This document shows, in pieces, positions 1 to 9,185 of a stretch of 64,000 nt of DNA. Under the pieces are notes generated by a model that had not been told where the DNA came from, did not search any database, and was given only the letters and a program-made list of their open reading frames with translations. Position numbers and translations under genes: made by a program. Source of the stretch: Bog-756 sp963813525 (GTDB taxonomy: Bacteria; Actinomycetota; Acidimicrobiia; Acidimicrobiales; RAAP-2); the NCBI GenBank assembly GCA_963813525.1, contig CAWEZI010000005.1, positions 2,356,001-2,420,000 on the forward strand, read 5' to 3'. The first letter of the stretch is position 1, and each line of letters begins with the position of its first letter.

Positions 1-704
1 CCTTCGCCGGCGCGGTGCCGGTGATCAAACCACAGGTGGCCTTCTTCGAGCGTCACGGGTCAGCCGGCCTGGCCGCCCTCGAATCGGTCCTGGGTGCGGC
101 CCGCCAGGGGGGCCTGCTGGTCATCGCCGACGCCAAACGAGGTGACATCGGAACCACCATGGACGCCTACGCCTCGGCCTGGCTGGATCCGGGCAGCCCG
201 CTATGCGCTGATGCGGTGACCGTCCATCCCTACCTGGGGATCGGCGCCCTGCAGCCTGCCTTCGAGCTGGCCGCTGCCACTGGTCGGGGGGTCGTGGTGG
301 TGGTGCGCAGCTCCAATCCCGAGGGGCGTTCGCTCCAGCAGGCCGTGATCGATCCCCGACCAGCTGACGCAGACCGGACCTCGGTGGAGGACGCTCTGCT
401 GGCCTCCATCGCCGCCCTCAACCACGGTCCGGCCGGGCTGACCGGCACGGTCGGTGCGGTGATCGGGGCCACCCTGGCACCTTCCCGCTTCGCCTTGGGC
501 ACGCTGGGCGGTGTCATCCTGGCCCCCGGCTTCGGCGCCCAGGGGGGGACGACCGAGACGGTGGCCGCCCTCTTCGCCGGGTGCCCGCCGGGAACGGTCC
601 TGCCCAGTTCGTCGCGATCGTTGCTCGACAGTGGGCCTGATCAGCAGTCCCTGCGCAAGGCGGCCCTGACGGCCCGGGACGAGGTGAGCCGGGTCTTCCC
701 TTAG
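1..704 (+). CDS. pyrF: Orotidine 5'-phosphate decarboxylase, 5' end cut off by window
   Basis: Decarboxylates OMP to UMP, the last step of pyrimidine synthesis, in the cytoplasm. The frame is open from base 3, so the true start lies before the window. The segment ADAKRGDIGTT carries the Asp-Lys-Arg-Asp catalytic signature of the type 2 (mycobacterial-like) enzymes, and KPQVAFFE just before it is typical of the same subfamily. A late glycine-rich stretch (LAPGFGAQGG) fits the phosphate-binding loop. The gene ends 33 bp before the convergent pxpBC gene. Product is clear; only the N-terminus is unseen. Confidence 0.93.
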   Translation, partial: FAGAVPVIKPQVAFFERHGSAGLAALESVLGAARQGGLLVIADAKRGDIGTTMDAYASAWLDPGSPLCADAVTVHPYLGIGALQPAFELAAATGRGVVVVVRSSNPEGRSLQQAVIDPRPADADRTSVEDALLASIAALNHGPAGLTGTVGAVIGATLAPSRFALGTLGGVILAPGFGAQGGTTETVAALFAGCPPGTVLPSSSRSLLDSGPDQQSLRKAALTARDEVSRVFP

Positions 705-737
705 TGCGTCTGTCCCTCATCCCATCTGGACGTGGGG

Positions 738-2456
738 TCAGGTGGCGGCCTCGGTCGGGAACCAGCCGACGACCCGAACCGAGAGCAGGTGCTCCTGATG
801 GAGGTAGGCATGGCGGGCGGTGGCAACATCGCAGGGCAGGAAGGTCACTTGTTCCCCGGGCTGAAGCTGACCGACCCGGGAGAGGTCTGCGGCGATCACG
901 CAGGCCACCACCGGGTAACCGCCCACCGTGGCGTGGTCGGGTCCGAGGATGATGGGGTTGCCGTCCGGGGGGAGCTGGACGGCGCCGGTCACCATCCCGA
1001 ACGACGGCACGGCCAGGTCATGGGGTCGAGGGGGCCGACCCGGCCGGTCCAGGCGGACGCCCACCCTGTTGGAGTCACCGCCCACCGTCCACGGAGGATC
1101 GGCCAGGAGGTCGTCGAAGGCACCGGGCGGACGGTGGGGCCCGAGGATGACCCGGACCGGCACCGGGCGGCTTCGGGAAAGCGCATCACCGGGCCCCTCG
1201 CCGGGCAGCAGGCTGCCGCGGGGCCGGGTGGCCGGGCCGATGGCCAGCCGGTCGCCGACGGCCAAGGGTCCGGGCCCCAGTCCCGAGAGGACGTCGTCCG
1301 ACCGGGCCCCGACCACCAGCGGTGGCTGGAACCCTCCGGACACGGCCACATAGGCGCGCAGACCGACCAGGACCCGACCCACCTCCACCACCTGACCGTG
1401 TCCGATCGGGGTCAGGGTGGCATCGGGCACCGGCCGGCCGTCCACACTGACCTCCACCCCGTCCGATGACGAGGCCACCACGGCCAGGTGGGCGTCGCCG
1501 CTGAACCGGAGCCGGGGGCCGAATGCTGTGACCTCGATGGTGGCGGCCCGGTCAGGGTTGCCTACCAGCCGGTTGGCCAGGCGCATGGCGTCGGTGTCGG
1601 CCGCACCAGCCGGGGGGACCCCGATGGCCGAGGTTCTCCGCCGCCCGCCGTCCTCGACCAGGCTGAGCAGACCGGGGGCGGCCACTTCGACGTAGCGCAG
1701 GCCGACGGCCGTCAGTGGTCGGCGGTCGTGCCTGGCTTCGGGGAACGAACCGGCCTGGCTGGGCGGACGGGCGGTGAAGCGCACGGTGTCACCGGCGGCC
1801 AGAGTGGCGTAGGGCGGGCGGTCGGGGTCGAAGAGGGAGAGCGAGCTTCGACCGACCAGCATCCAGCCTCCGGGCGTGGCCTGGGGGTAGATGGAGGCGA
1901 ACCCGCCGGCCACCGCCACCGAGCCCGGCGCCACAGCGGCCCGGGGGGAGGGGCGGCGGGGGATGGAGGTCAGCGGTGGTGGCAGGCCGACCAGATAGGG
2001 GAAGCCGGGCGAGAAGCCGACGAAGGCCACGCTCAGATCGGTGGTGGTCATCAACGACACCACGTCGTGCGCCGTCACCCCGGCCAAGCCGGCTACCGCC
2101 ACGAGGTCGGGTCCGTCGAAGACGACCGGTACCTCGAGGCGGCGCTGTCCCTTCCACCCGGTCCCGGCGCCGGCAACCGGGGACCGGTCCGGCTGCTCCT
2201 CCGTCAGGAGGTGACGCAACCACGCTCCGACGTCGTCCAGGTCGCTTCCCGGTTGCAAGGTGACGACCACACTGGCCAACCCGACGACGGTCTCGTCGAC
2301 ACCGGGCGGGGCCCGACCCTCCCGCCGTTGCCCATCGATCGCCGCGGTCAGCCGGTGGGCCCACCACACGTCGGCCACGCTGACCAACAGAGCGCGATCA
2401 CCGAAGGGTGCGACGTCGGTGATCCCTGCCGGTTGTCGGAATCCTCTGCCCGTCAT
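738..2456 (-). CDS. pxpBC: 5-oxoprolinase PxpB-PxpC fusion (KipI/KipA, allophanate hydrolase-like)
   Basis: A 572-residue fusion of two proteins that are separate in E. coli and Bacillus. Residues about 15-240 are the AHS1/KipI domain, with the signature GFSPGFPYLVGLP at about 147-159; residues about 255-560 are the AHS2/KipA domain. With PxpA it forms the ATP-dependent prokaryotic 5-oxoprolinase that opens 5-oxoproline to glutamate. Its ATG overlaps the stop codon of pxpA in an ATGA, so the two are translationally coupled. The complete pxpABC set in one operon supports 5-oxoprolinase over a sporulation-kinase inhibitor role. Confidence 0.88.
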   Translation of the reverse strand: MTGRGFRQPAGITDVAPFGDRALLVSVADVWWAHRLTAAIDGQRREGRAPPGVDETVVGLASVVVTLQPGSDLDDVGAWLRHLLTEEQPDRSPVAGAGTGWKGQRRLEVPVVFDGPDLVAVAGLAGVTAHDVVSLMTTTDLSVAFVGFSPGFPYLVGLPPPLTSIPRRPSPRAAVAPGSVAVAGGFASIYPQATPGGWMLVGRSSLSLFDPDRPPYATLAAGDTVRFTARPPSQAGSFPEARHDRRPLTAVGLRYVEVAAPGLLSLVEDGGRRRTSAIGVPPAGAADTDAMRLANRLVGNPDRAATIEVTAFGPRLRFSGDAHLAVVASSSDGVEVSVDGRPVPDATLTPIGHGQVVEVGRVLVGLRAYVAVSGGFQPPLVVGARSDDVLSGLGPGPLAVGDRLAIGPATRPRGSLLPGEGPGDALSRSRPVPVRVILGPHRPPGAFDDLLADPPWTVGGDSNRVGVRLDRPGRPPRPHDLAVPSFGMVTGAVQLPPDGNPIILGPDHATVGGYPVVACVIAADLSRVGQLQPGEQVTFLPCDVATARHAYLHQEHLLSVRVVGWFPTEAAT

Positions 2457-3223
2457 CGCCGCGGTGCGGACGGGTCGACAAAGGAACGGACGACGAACCC
2501 GGCTGCCTCGAGGGAGGCACGGACGGCAGCGGCCGTAGCGGGGGCGGTCGGTGCATCACCGTGGATGCACAGGGTCTCGACGTCGACGGATACCAACATC
2601 CCGTCGACCGATCGGATGGCGTCACCACCGGCCATGACCACCGCCCGTCGGGCCACGTCGGCCGTGTCGTGGATCAGGCCACCGGGACGGTCACGCGGCG
2701 CCAGCTGCCCGCTGTTCAGGTAACCACGGTCGGGAAATCCTTCGGGAACCACCCGGAGTCCGGCCCGGCGGGCGGGTGCGACGATGGCCGTCCCCGATTG
2801 GGCCACCAGGACGCCGCTCGTGTGACGGGACACCGCTTCGACCACAGCGGCGGCCATGTCGTCGTCCACGCCCATGAGGTTGTAGAGAGCCCCGTGGGGC
2901 TTGATGAAGGCGACCGCCCCTCCCACCGAGTGGACCTCGTCGTCGAGCACCTGACACTGCTCGACAATGTCGTCGACCAACTGCGCGCCCGACACCTCGA
3001 CCCGACGTCGCCCGAACCCCTCGCGGTCGCGGAACGAGACGTGGGCCCCGATGGTTACGCCGCGTGCAAGGGCCGCCTCTGCGGTGGCCCGCATCACTTC
3101 CCTGTTTCCGGCGTGGAACCCGCACGCCAGACTGGCGCTGGTGACCGAGTCGAGGACCAGCCGGTCGGCGGGCGACGGCGTCTCGCCCTCGGCCAGGTCC
3201 GCGTTGACATCAACCGCCGGCAT
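2453..3223 (-). CDS. pxpA: 5-oxoprolinase subunit PxpA (LamB/YcsF family)
   Basis: A 256-residue LamB/YcsF family protein. The start at MPAVDVNADLAEG gives the family's usual N-terminus; the open frame continues upstream but that part has no family similarity. Conserved blocks are NADLAEG, LACGFHAGN and KPHGALYN, which hold the Asp and His residues expected at the active site. It precedes pxpBC with a 4-nt overlap. Six bases before the ATG is CATACT, a weak -10-like hexamer, so the message may be leaderless. Confidence 0.9.
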   Translation of the reverse strand: MPAVDVNADLAEGETPSPADRLVLDSVTSASLACGFHAGNREVMRATAEAALARGVTIGAHVSFRDREGFGRRRVEVSGAQLVDDIVEQCQVLDDEVHSVGGAVAFIKPHGALYNLMGVDDDMAAAVVEAVSRHTSGVLVAQSGTAIVAPARRAGLRVVPEGFPDRGYLNSGQLAPRDRPGGLIHDTADVARRAVVMAGGDAIRSVDGMLVSVDVETLCIHGDAPTAPATAAAVRASLEAAGFVVRSFVDPSAPRR

Positions 3224-3352
3224 CTGCCCAGTATGGCCACAGCCGACCGCCGGCCCCGGACATGGGGGTCGGGCCGCCGCCGGCCCCGAAGGCGGTCCGG
3301 CGTGCGGTCCGACCTGGGAATGGGCGTGGATGAACTCCGCTCGCAGAGGCGC

Positions 3353-3358
3353 TATGGT
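3353..3358 (+). promoter_or_regulatory. -10 element for leaderless mihF mRNA
   Basis: TATGGT lies exactly 7 nt before the mihF ATG, and TGAACT sits 16 bp upstream of it as a weak -35. With this spacing transcription would start at or next to the A of the ATG. No Shine-Dalgarno sequence is present. Confidence 0.55.
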
Positions 3359-3365
3359 CTCGACC

Positions 3366-3683
3366 ATGCCGCAACCGCCCGCACTCACGCCCGAACAGCG
3401 CCAAGCCGCCCTGGCCAAGGCCGCCAAGGTCCGCCGGGAGCGGGCCGAGGTCAAAGAGAAGCTCAAGCTGGGTTCGATCACCTTGTCGGAACTTCTGACG
3501 ACCGCCGATTCCAACGAGACCGTCGGCAAGATGAAAGTGCTCTCGGTGCTCGAATCTCTGCCCGGGCTGGGCAAGGTCAAGGCCCGGCGGCTGATGGACT
3601 CGGTGGGGATCAGCGAGAGCCGTCGCCTCCAAGGTCTCGGAAGCAATCAGCGCGAGTCTCTCCTGCGCGAGACCGCTCGCTGA
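3366..3683 (+). CDS. mihF: Integration host factor, actinobacterial type (mIHF)
   Basis: A small basic nucleoid-associated DNA-binding protein of 105 residues. The C-terminal half contains the helix-two-turn-helix block LPGLGKVKARRLMD followed by RLQGLGSNQR, characteristic of mycobacterial and Streptomyces IHF. The N-terminal half is a charged helix rich in Lys, Arg and Glu. The ATG is chosen over an upstream open stretch because it matches the family N-terminus and is preceded by a -10 hexamer at leaderless spacing. It is followed by gmk, the order usual in actinobacteria. Confidence 0.92.
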   Translation: MPQPPALTPEQRQAALAKAAKVRRERAEVKEKLKLGSITLSELLTTADSNETVGKMKVLSVLESLPGLGKVKARRLMDSVGISESRRLQGLGSNQRESLLRETAR

Positions 3684-3699
3684 ACGCGCGACCCGTTCG

Positions 3700-4299
3700 C
3701 TGAACAAGACGCACGAGGACGGCGCCCCGCTCGGGGGCGATCCTCTTCTCTTCGTTCTGTTCGGGCCGGGGGGAGCCGGCAAAGGCACCGTGGCCCAACG
3801 CCTGGCCGAGGAGGACCCGTCCCTTTGGCTGAGTCGGTCGTGGACCACGCGCCAGCGGCGACCCGGTGAAGCGGACCAGGCCTATGTCTTCGTCGACCGA
3901 CCGACCTTCGAAGACAAGGAGAGGGCCGGCGGGTTCTTCGAGTGGGCCGAGTTCCACGGCAATCTCTACGGGACACCGATCCCCGAGCCCGGGGCGGGCC
4001 GTGACGTGCTCTTGGAGATCGACCTGCAGGGTGCGCGTCAGGTCAGGAGCCTACGGCCCGACGCCACTCTGATCCTCCTCCTGCCCCCGTCGCCGGAAGA
4101 CCAAGAGGCCCGCCTCCGGGCCCGGGGCGACGACGAAGGCTCCATCGCCCGCCGGGTCACGACCGGTCGGGAGGAGGCCCGGGCCGGCCGGTCCATCGCC
4201 GACGCCGTGGTGGTCAACGGCGAGGTGACGCAGGCCACGGCCGATGTGGCCGGTATAGTGGAAGGTCGTCGTCTCGCCGTCGGTCGAGGCATCACCTGA
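3700..4299 (+). CDS. gmk: Guanylate kinase with no standard start codon
   Basis: Phosphorylates GMP to GDP. A P-loop GPGGAGKGT is encoded at 3763-3789, followed by SRSWTTRQRRPGE (the GMP-binding S-x-S-x-T-T-R-x-x-R-x-G-E motif), FFEWAEFHGNLYGTP and EIDLQGARQV. The reading frame is open from 3595, but between there and the P-loop there is no ATG, GTG or TTG. A GTG at 3790 would delete the P-loop. The only plausible initiator is CTG at 3700, which puts the P-loop at about residue 22, the normal distance. A sequencing error cannot be excluded. It lies 16 nt after mihF. Confidence 0.82.
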   Translation: MNKTHEDGAPLGGDPLLFVLFGPGGAGKGTVAQRLAEEDPSLWLSRSWTTRQRRPGEADQAYVFVDRPTFEDKERAGGFFEWAEFHGNLYGTPIPEPGAGRDVLLEIDLQGARQVRSLRPDATLILLLPPSPEDQEARLRARGDDEGSIARRVTTGREEARAGRSIADAVVVNGEVTQATADVAGIVEGRRLAVGRGIT

Positions 4300-4388
4300 T
4301 CTGACCCTGGTCATCTGATCCGACACCGTTGCCGGGGACCGTCCCCGGATCGCACGCCGACCCGAAGCTCAACCACCAAAGGATCCCG

Positions 4389-4733
4389 ATGGCCCACAAC
4401 CAGATCACTCTCATGGACCCACCCATCGAGGATCTCCTCGACAAGGTCGACTCGAAGTTCACCCTGGTGGCGCTGGCCTCGCGGCGGGCGCGTCAGGTGA
4501 ACAGCTACTACAACTCGCTGGGAGAGGGCCTGGGTGTGGTGGTGCCCCCTCAGGTGGCTTCGGTGTCGGGCAAGCCCTTGTCCATCGCCTTCGAGGAGGT
4601 GGCGGCCGGAAAGGCGACCTACACCCGACCCGATCCCGAAGAGGTGGCACTGGCCGAAGCGGCCGCCCTCGCTCTGCTGGCCGGTGAAGAGGCGGAGGGG
4701 GAGCTGCCCGCCCCCGACGAGACTGTCGACTAG
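4389..4733 (+). CDS. rpoZ: RNA polymerase omega subunit
   Basis: A 114-residue omega subunit that helps assemble and stabilise RNA polymerase. Diagnostic segments are PPIEDLLDKVDSKFTLV and the following SRRARQVNSYY. The ATG is preceded by AAAGGA at Shine-Dalgarno distance. The C-terminal tail is Ala/Glu-rich and longer than in E. coli, as usual in actinobacteria. The gmk-rpoZ-coaBC-metK-priA order is the standard actinobacterial cluster. Confidence 0.93.
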   Translation: MAHNQITLMDPPIEDLLDKVDSKFTLVALASRRARQVNSYYNSLGEGLGVVVPPQVASVSGKPLSIAFEEVAAGKATYTRPDPEEVALAEAAALALLAGEEAEGELPAPDETVD

Positions 4734-4817
4734 CCCGTCGAAGGCGGGCCGGGGGCGAGACAACGATGACGTTCGCAACCGCACAACGATGCGGTCTGGC
4801 GCCAGAGGAGTAACCGG

Positions 4818-6068
4818 GTGAGCGAAACGCGCACGGATGCTCCCTTTGTGGTTCTCGGGGTGGGCGCCGGCATCGCCGCTTACAAGGCGGTCGAGATCTG
4901 CCGACGGCTGGTGGATGCCGGCATCCATGTGGCCCCGGTTCTGACCGAACGGGCCACCCGGTTCGTGGGCAAGGTCACCTTCGACGCATTGGCCTCGGAA
5001 CCGGCGCAGACCGGCTTGTGGGACCAGGCCATCGTGCTCCCCCACACCCGACTCGGACAGGCGGCCGATCTCATTGTGGTGGCCCCGGCCACCGCCGATC
5101 TGCTGGCCCGCTACGCCGGCGGTTTCGCCGACGACCTGCTCACCGCCACCCTGATCGCCTCCGCCGCCCCGGTTGTGGTCTGTCCGGCAATGCACACCGA
5201 GATGTGGGAGCACCCGGCTGTGCAGCACAACCTCTCGGTGCTCCGGTCCCGGGGCGTCGTGGTGGTGGAGCCGGAGTCGGGCCGACTGGCCGGCGGGGAC
5301 AGCGGAACCGGACGCCTGGCCGACGTCGAGGTGATCGTGGACACGGCGCTCGCCATGGTCAGTGGGGGAGAGGGACGCCATCGGGACATGGTCGGTTCGT
5401 CTCACGCCACCGCTCCCGACCTGGCCGGTGTGCGGGTGGTGGTGTCGGCCGGTGGCACCCGCGAGGCCATCGATCCCGTCCGCTACATCACCAACCGGTC
5501 GTCGGGCAAGCAGGGCCACGCTCTGGCCGCGGCGGCGGTCCGTCGGGGAGCGGAGGTGGTGCTGGTGACCACCAGCGCGCAGCCGGTGGCCGACGGCGTG
5601 GTCGTCGATGCGGTCGAGACGGCGGCCGACATGGAGAAGGCCGTGCTGGACCGGGCCGGGCTGGCCGACGTGGTGATCATGGCTGCGGCGGTGGCCGACT
5701 TCCGGCCCAAGACGGTCCAGGCCGGCAAGATCCACAAGTCCGACGGCGTTCCCGACATCGTGTTGGAACCGACCCCCGACATCCTGGCCGAACTGGCGCG
5801 TCGACGGCGACCCGGTCAGATCATGGTCGGGTTCGCTGCCGAAACCGATCACGTCGATCAACGGGCACGGGCCAAGTTGGCCGCCAAGGGCGTCGACCTG
5901 ATGGTGGCCAATGACGTGTCGGCGGCCCAGGTGGGATTCGACCACGACACCAATGCCGTGACCCTGTTCGGATCGGACGGATCGACTCACACCCTGTCGT
6001 TGCGGACCAAGGCCGACGTGGCCGAGGCCATATTGGATAGGGTGTCGACTCTGTTGGCCGGCTCGTGA
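4818..6068 (+). CDS. coaBC: Bifunctional phosphopantothenoylcysteine decarboxylase / synthetase
   Basis: Makes 4'-phosphopantothenoylcysteine and decarboxylates it in coenzyme A synthesis. 416 residues with two domains. The N-terminal FMN flavoprotein (about 1-185) has VGAGIAAYKA, the APATADLLA region and CPAMHTEMW. The C-terminal CTP-dependent synthetase (about 200-410) has SAGGTREAIDPVRYI, NRSSGKQG and the AAAVADFRP loop. GTG start with AGAGGAG about 8 nt upstream. Full-length for the family. Confidence 0.95.
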   Translation: MSETRTDAPFVVLGVGAGIAAYKAVEICRRLVDAGIHVAPVLTERATRFVGKVTFDALASEPAQTGLWDQAIVLPHTRLGQAADLIVVAPATADLLARYAGGFADDLLTATLIASAAPVVVCPAMHTEMWEHPAVQHNLSVLRSRGVVVVEPESGRLAGGDSGTGRLADVEVIVDTALAMVSGGEGRHRDMVGSSHATAPDLAGVRVVVSAGGTREAIDPVRYITNRSSGKQGHALAAAAVRRGAEVVLVTTSAQPVADGVVVDAVETAADMEKAVLDRAGLADVVIMAAAVADFRPKTVQAGKIHKSDGVPDIVLEPTPDILAELARRRRPGQIMVGFAAETDHVDQRARAKLAAKGVDLMVANDVSAAQVGFDHDTNAVTLFGSDGSTHTLSLRTKADVAEAILDRVSTLLAGS

Positions 6069-6171
6069 CCAGAACATCCCGACCTCAGCCCGCCCAACGC
6101 GCCGGTTGTCCGAACAGCCCCATCCTCTCCGCCCCCTTGGGCCGTTGCCCCCGACCAGATTGGATCCAGCC

Positions 6172-7368
6172 GTGAGTACCCGATACACCTTCACCTCGGA
6201 GTCGGTGACCGAAGGACATCCCGACAAGATGGCCGATCAGATCTCCGACGCTGTCCTCGATGCCTTGTTGGCCGACGACCCGGAGAGTCGGGTGGCCTGC
6301 GAGACCCTGTTGACCACCGGTCTGGTCCTGGTGGCCGGCGAGATCACCACCTCGACCTACATCGACATCCCCAAACTGGTGCGCAAGACGGTGCTCGACA
6401 TCGGCTACGACGACGACGCCTACGGGATCGACGGCAACACCTGCGGTGTCATCGTCTCCCTCGACGAACAGTCGCCCAACATCGGCCAGGGGGTCGACAA
6501 CGCCTTCGAGGTGCGGGCCGGAACCGGTGGCGAGGACCTGCTCAACGCCCAGGGCGCCGGCGACCAGGGGATGATGTTCGGCTACGCCTGCGACGAGACG
6601 CCCGACCTCATGCCTCTTCCGATCTGGTTGGCCCACCGGTTGGCCCAGCGACTGGCCCAGGTCCGCCGGGTCGGCGTGCTTCCCTACCTCCGACCGGACG
6701 GCAAGACACAGGTGAGCGTGACCTACGAGGACGGCAGGCCGGTGGCTCTGGAGACCGTTCTCATCTCCACCCAGCACGATCCCGGAGTGGACCTGGAAAC
6801 CCTGCTGCTGCCCGACCTCCGCGACAACGTGATCAACCCACTGCTGCCACCCGAGCTCGACACCTCCCAGCTCCGCATCCTGGCCAATCCCACCGGGGTG
6901 TTCGAGCTCGGCGGGCCCCACGCCGACACCGGGCTCACCGGACGCAAGATCATCGTCGACACCTACGGAGGCATGGCCCGCCACGGTGGCGGGGCGTTTT
7001 CGGGCAAGGATCCCTCCAAGGTCGACCGCTCGGCCGCCTATGCCGCCCGTTGGGTGGCCAAGAACCTGGTGGCGGCGGGGGCGGCCACCCGCTGCGAGGT
7101 CCAGGTGGCCTACGCCATCGGCGTGGCCAGGCCGGTATCCGTTCTGGTCGAGACCTTCGGCACCGAGCGGGTCGACCCCACCCGGATCGCCGCGGTGGTC
7201 GACGAAGTCTTCGATCTTCGTCCGGCCGCCATCGTGCGTGATCTCGACCTCAAGCGCCCCATCTACAAGAAGACGGCGGCCTACGGACACTTCGGTCGGT
7301 CGGACAAGGAGTTCAGCTGGGAGGACACCGGTCGGGCGGACGACGTGAAGCAGGCTCTCGGACTCTGA
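6172..7368 (+). CDS. metK: S-adenosylmethionine synthase
   Basis: Forms S-adenosylmethionine from methionine and ATP. 398 residues from the GTG at 6172, which gives the family N-terminus STRYTFTSESVTEGHPDK; the open frame extends 22 codons further but that part is unlike MetK. GAGDQGMMFGYA and the phosphate loop GGGAFSGKDPSKVDRS are complete, as are catalytic His and Lys positions. The 103-bp gap before it shows no recognisable SAM riboswitch. Confidence 0.96.
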   Translation: MSTRYTFTSESVTEGHPDKMADQISDAVLDALLADDPESRVACETLLTTGLVLVAGEITTSTYIDIPKLVRKTVLDIGYDDDAYGIDGNTCGVIVSLDEQSPNIGQGVDNAFEVRAGTGGEDLLNAQGAGDQGMMFGYACDETPDLMPLPIWLAHRLAQRLAQVRRVGVLPYLRPDGKTQVSVTYEDGRPVALETVLISTQHDPGVDLETLLLPDLRDNVINPLLPPELDTSQLRILANPTGVFELGGPHADTGLTGRKIIVDTYGGMARHGGGAFSGKDPSKVDRSAAYAARWVAKNLVAAGAATRCEVQVAYAIGVARPVSVLVETFGTERVDPTRIAAVVDEVFDLRPAAIVRDLDLKRPIYKKTAAYGHFGRSDKEFSWEDTGRADDVKQALGL

Positions 7369-7400
7369 ACAACCCCTCGCCACCGGGCGGGACGCGCCTG

Positions 7401-9185
7401 GTGCGCGTGGTGCCCGACGTCCCGGCCATTCACCGCCGCTTCGACTACACCGTTCCGCTGGCCCTCGAAGGGGAGATCGGTGTGGGCAGCCGGGTCCGTG
7501 TCGATCTGCACGGGCGACGGGTGGGGGGATGGGTGGTCGAGGATCGGGTCGATCCGGTGGCCGGGGTGGAGGCCAAGCCGTTGGCCGCCTCGAGCGGGAT
7601 GGGCCCCCCGGCGTCGGTGGTGTCGTTGGCTGAGTGGGCGGCATGGCGCTGGGCCGGGCCGCTGTCGTCTTTCCTGGGGACGGCGTCGCCCTCCCGGGTG
7701 GTCCGACGACCCGTCGTCCATCCCGATGATCCGACCGACGGTGGGCACCGCCCGACCCCGTCGTCCGGGCGGCCACCGCCCTCGCCCGGGGGAGGTTCGG
7801 TCACTCTGGTCGACGGCGTATTGGAAGGCCACGGTGGGGTGGCGGTGGTGCGGCTGGCCCCTGCTCTCGACGCCACGCTGGTGGTTCTCGAGCTAATCCA
7901 CCGCTTGGGAGTCGAAGGCGTGCTGGCCTTGGCCCCGTCGCACGTACGGGCCCGGGCCTTGGCCGTCCGACTCCGCCGGGCCGGGGTGACGGTGGCGCTG
8001 CTTCCCGAACAGTGGGCGGAGGCCTCCGCCGGCCACGCAGCGGTAGTGGGCACCCGGGCGGCGGCCTGGGCCCCGCTCGACCGGATGCGCGCTGCGGTGG
8101 TTCTCGACGCCCACGACGAGGCCTACCGCGAAGAGAGGTCACCGACCTGGTCGGCGGTGGACGTGGTGGTGGAACGGGGCCGACGAGACCGTGCGCCGGT
8201 GGCCCTGGTGACACCGTGTCCGCCGGTGGTGTTGACCGAGAACCGTCCCCTGGTCACGACCACACGCCCGGTGGAGCGTCGGGGGTGGCCGCTGGTCGAA
8301 GTGGTCGACCGCACCGGAGACGACCCGCGCACCGGCCTGTTTTCGGAGCGTCTGGTCAACCGGCTGCGTGGGGTCCTCGACGAGCCGGAGGGAAGGGCGG
8401 TGTGCATCCTCAACCGGACCGGTCGTCTCCGCCTTCTGGCCTGCACCCAGTGCGGGGCGCTGGTCCGCTGCGGCCGTTGTGGCGGGGCGATGACCCAGGA
8501 CGAGAAGGACGGTCCCCTCCGGTGCCGGCGGGGGGACGAGACACGGCCGCCGGTGTGCGCCGTCTGTGACTCCCCCCGGCTCCGCACCCTTCGGATGGGG
8601 GTGCGGCGGGCCACCGAGGAGCTCGCCGCTCTCACCCAGACAGAGGCGGTGGAGATCACCGCCTCCTCGGAACCGGGCCACGGTGACGGGTCGCCCCTGG
8701 TGGTCGGCACCGAAGCTGCCCTCCACCGTCAGAGCTGGGCCGACCTGGTGGCGTTCGTGGACATCGATCAGCACCTTCTGGCACCCCGGTTCGGAGCGGG
8801 CGAAGAGACACTGGCCCTGCTGGCCCGGGCTGCGCGCCTGGTCGGTGCCCACCACGGCCGTGTGCTGGTGCAGACCCGTCTTCCCGACCACGAGGCACTG
8901 CGGGCGGCGGTACAGGCCGACCCCGCGGTGCTGGCCGAGGTGGAGCGGCCCCTGCGCCGGACCCTCGAGCTCCCCCCCTTCGGGGCGTTGGCCACCGTCA
9001 GCGGCCCGGGGGCGGCGGCCTTGGCCGCGGACATCGGGGCAGCCGGGGGGGTGATCGTGTCGTCGTTGGGGGACACGCGGTGGCTGGTCAGGGCCGCCGA
9101 CCACCAGCAGCTGTGTGACCGGTTGGCCGTCGTTCCGCGCCCGGCCCAACGGGTGCGGGTCGAGGTCGACCCTGTCGACGTGTGA
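7401..9185 (+). CDS. priA: PriA-like primosomal protein lacking helicase motifs
   Basis: 594 residues, shorter than E. coli PriA (732). The N-terminal DNA-binding domain (VVPDVPAIHRRFDYTVP) and the zinc-binding region with Cys pairs (ACTQCG, CGRCGG, CAVCD) are present. The Walker A site is missing and the DEAH box is degenerate (LDAHDEAY), as described for actinobacterial PriA, so it should bind forked DNA and help reload the replisome without unwinding. GTG start. The last seven codons are the source of a 25-bp tandem repeat that continues downstream. Confidence 0.88.
   Translation: MRVVPDVPAIHRRFDYTVPLALEGEIGVGSRVRVDLHGRRVGGWVVEDRVDPVAGVEAKPLAASSGMGPPASVVSLAEWAAWRWAGPLSSFLGTASPSRVVRRPVVHPDDPTDGGHRPTPSSGRPPPSPGGGSVTLVDGVLEGHGGVAVVRLAPALDATLVVLELIHRLGVEGVLALAPSHVRARALAVRLRRAGVTVALLPEQWAEASAGHAAVVGTRAAAWAPLDRMRAAVVLDAHDEAYREERSPTWSAVDVVVERGRRDRAPVALVTPCPPVVLTENRPLVTTTRPVERRGWPLVEVVDRTGDDPRTGLFSERLVNRLRGVLDEPEGRAVCILNRTGRLRLLACTQCGALVRCGRCGGAMTQDEKDGPLRCRRGDETRPPVCAVCDSPRLRTLRMGVRRATEELAALTQTEAVEITASSEPGHGDGSPLVVGTEAALHRQSWADLVAFVDIDQHLLAPRFGAGEETLALLARAARLVGAHHGRVLVQTRLPDHEALRAAVQADPAVLAEVERPLRRTLELPPFGALATVSGPGAAALAADIGAAGGVIVSSLGDTRWLVRAADHQQLCDRLAVVPRPAQRVRVEVDPVDV

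Noticed and set aside
6069..6171. SAM riboswitch before metK
   Set aside because: No S-box core elements or terminator could be read in the 103-bp gap.
4311..6227. Long (638-codon) minus-strand frame opposite coaBC
   Set aside because: Shadow frame typical of high-GC DNA; composition is His/Gly/Arg-rich with no domain, while coaBC on the plus strand is unmistakable.
6085..7776. Long minus-strand frame opposite metK and priA
   Set aside because: Same reason: covers two clear genes on the other strand and shows no motif.
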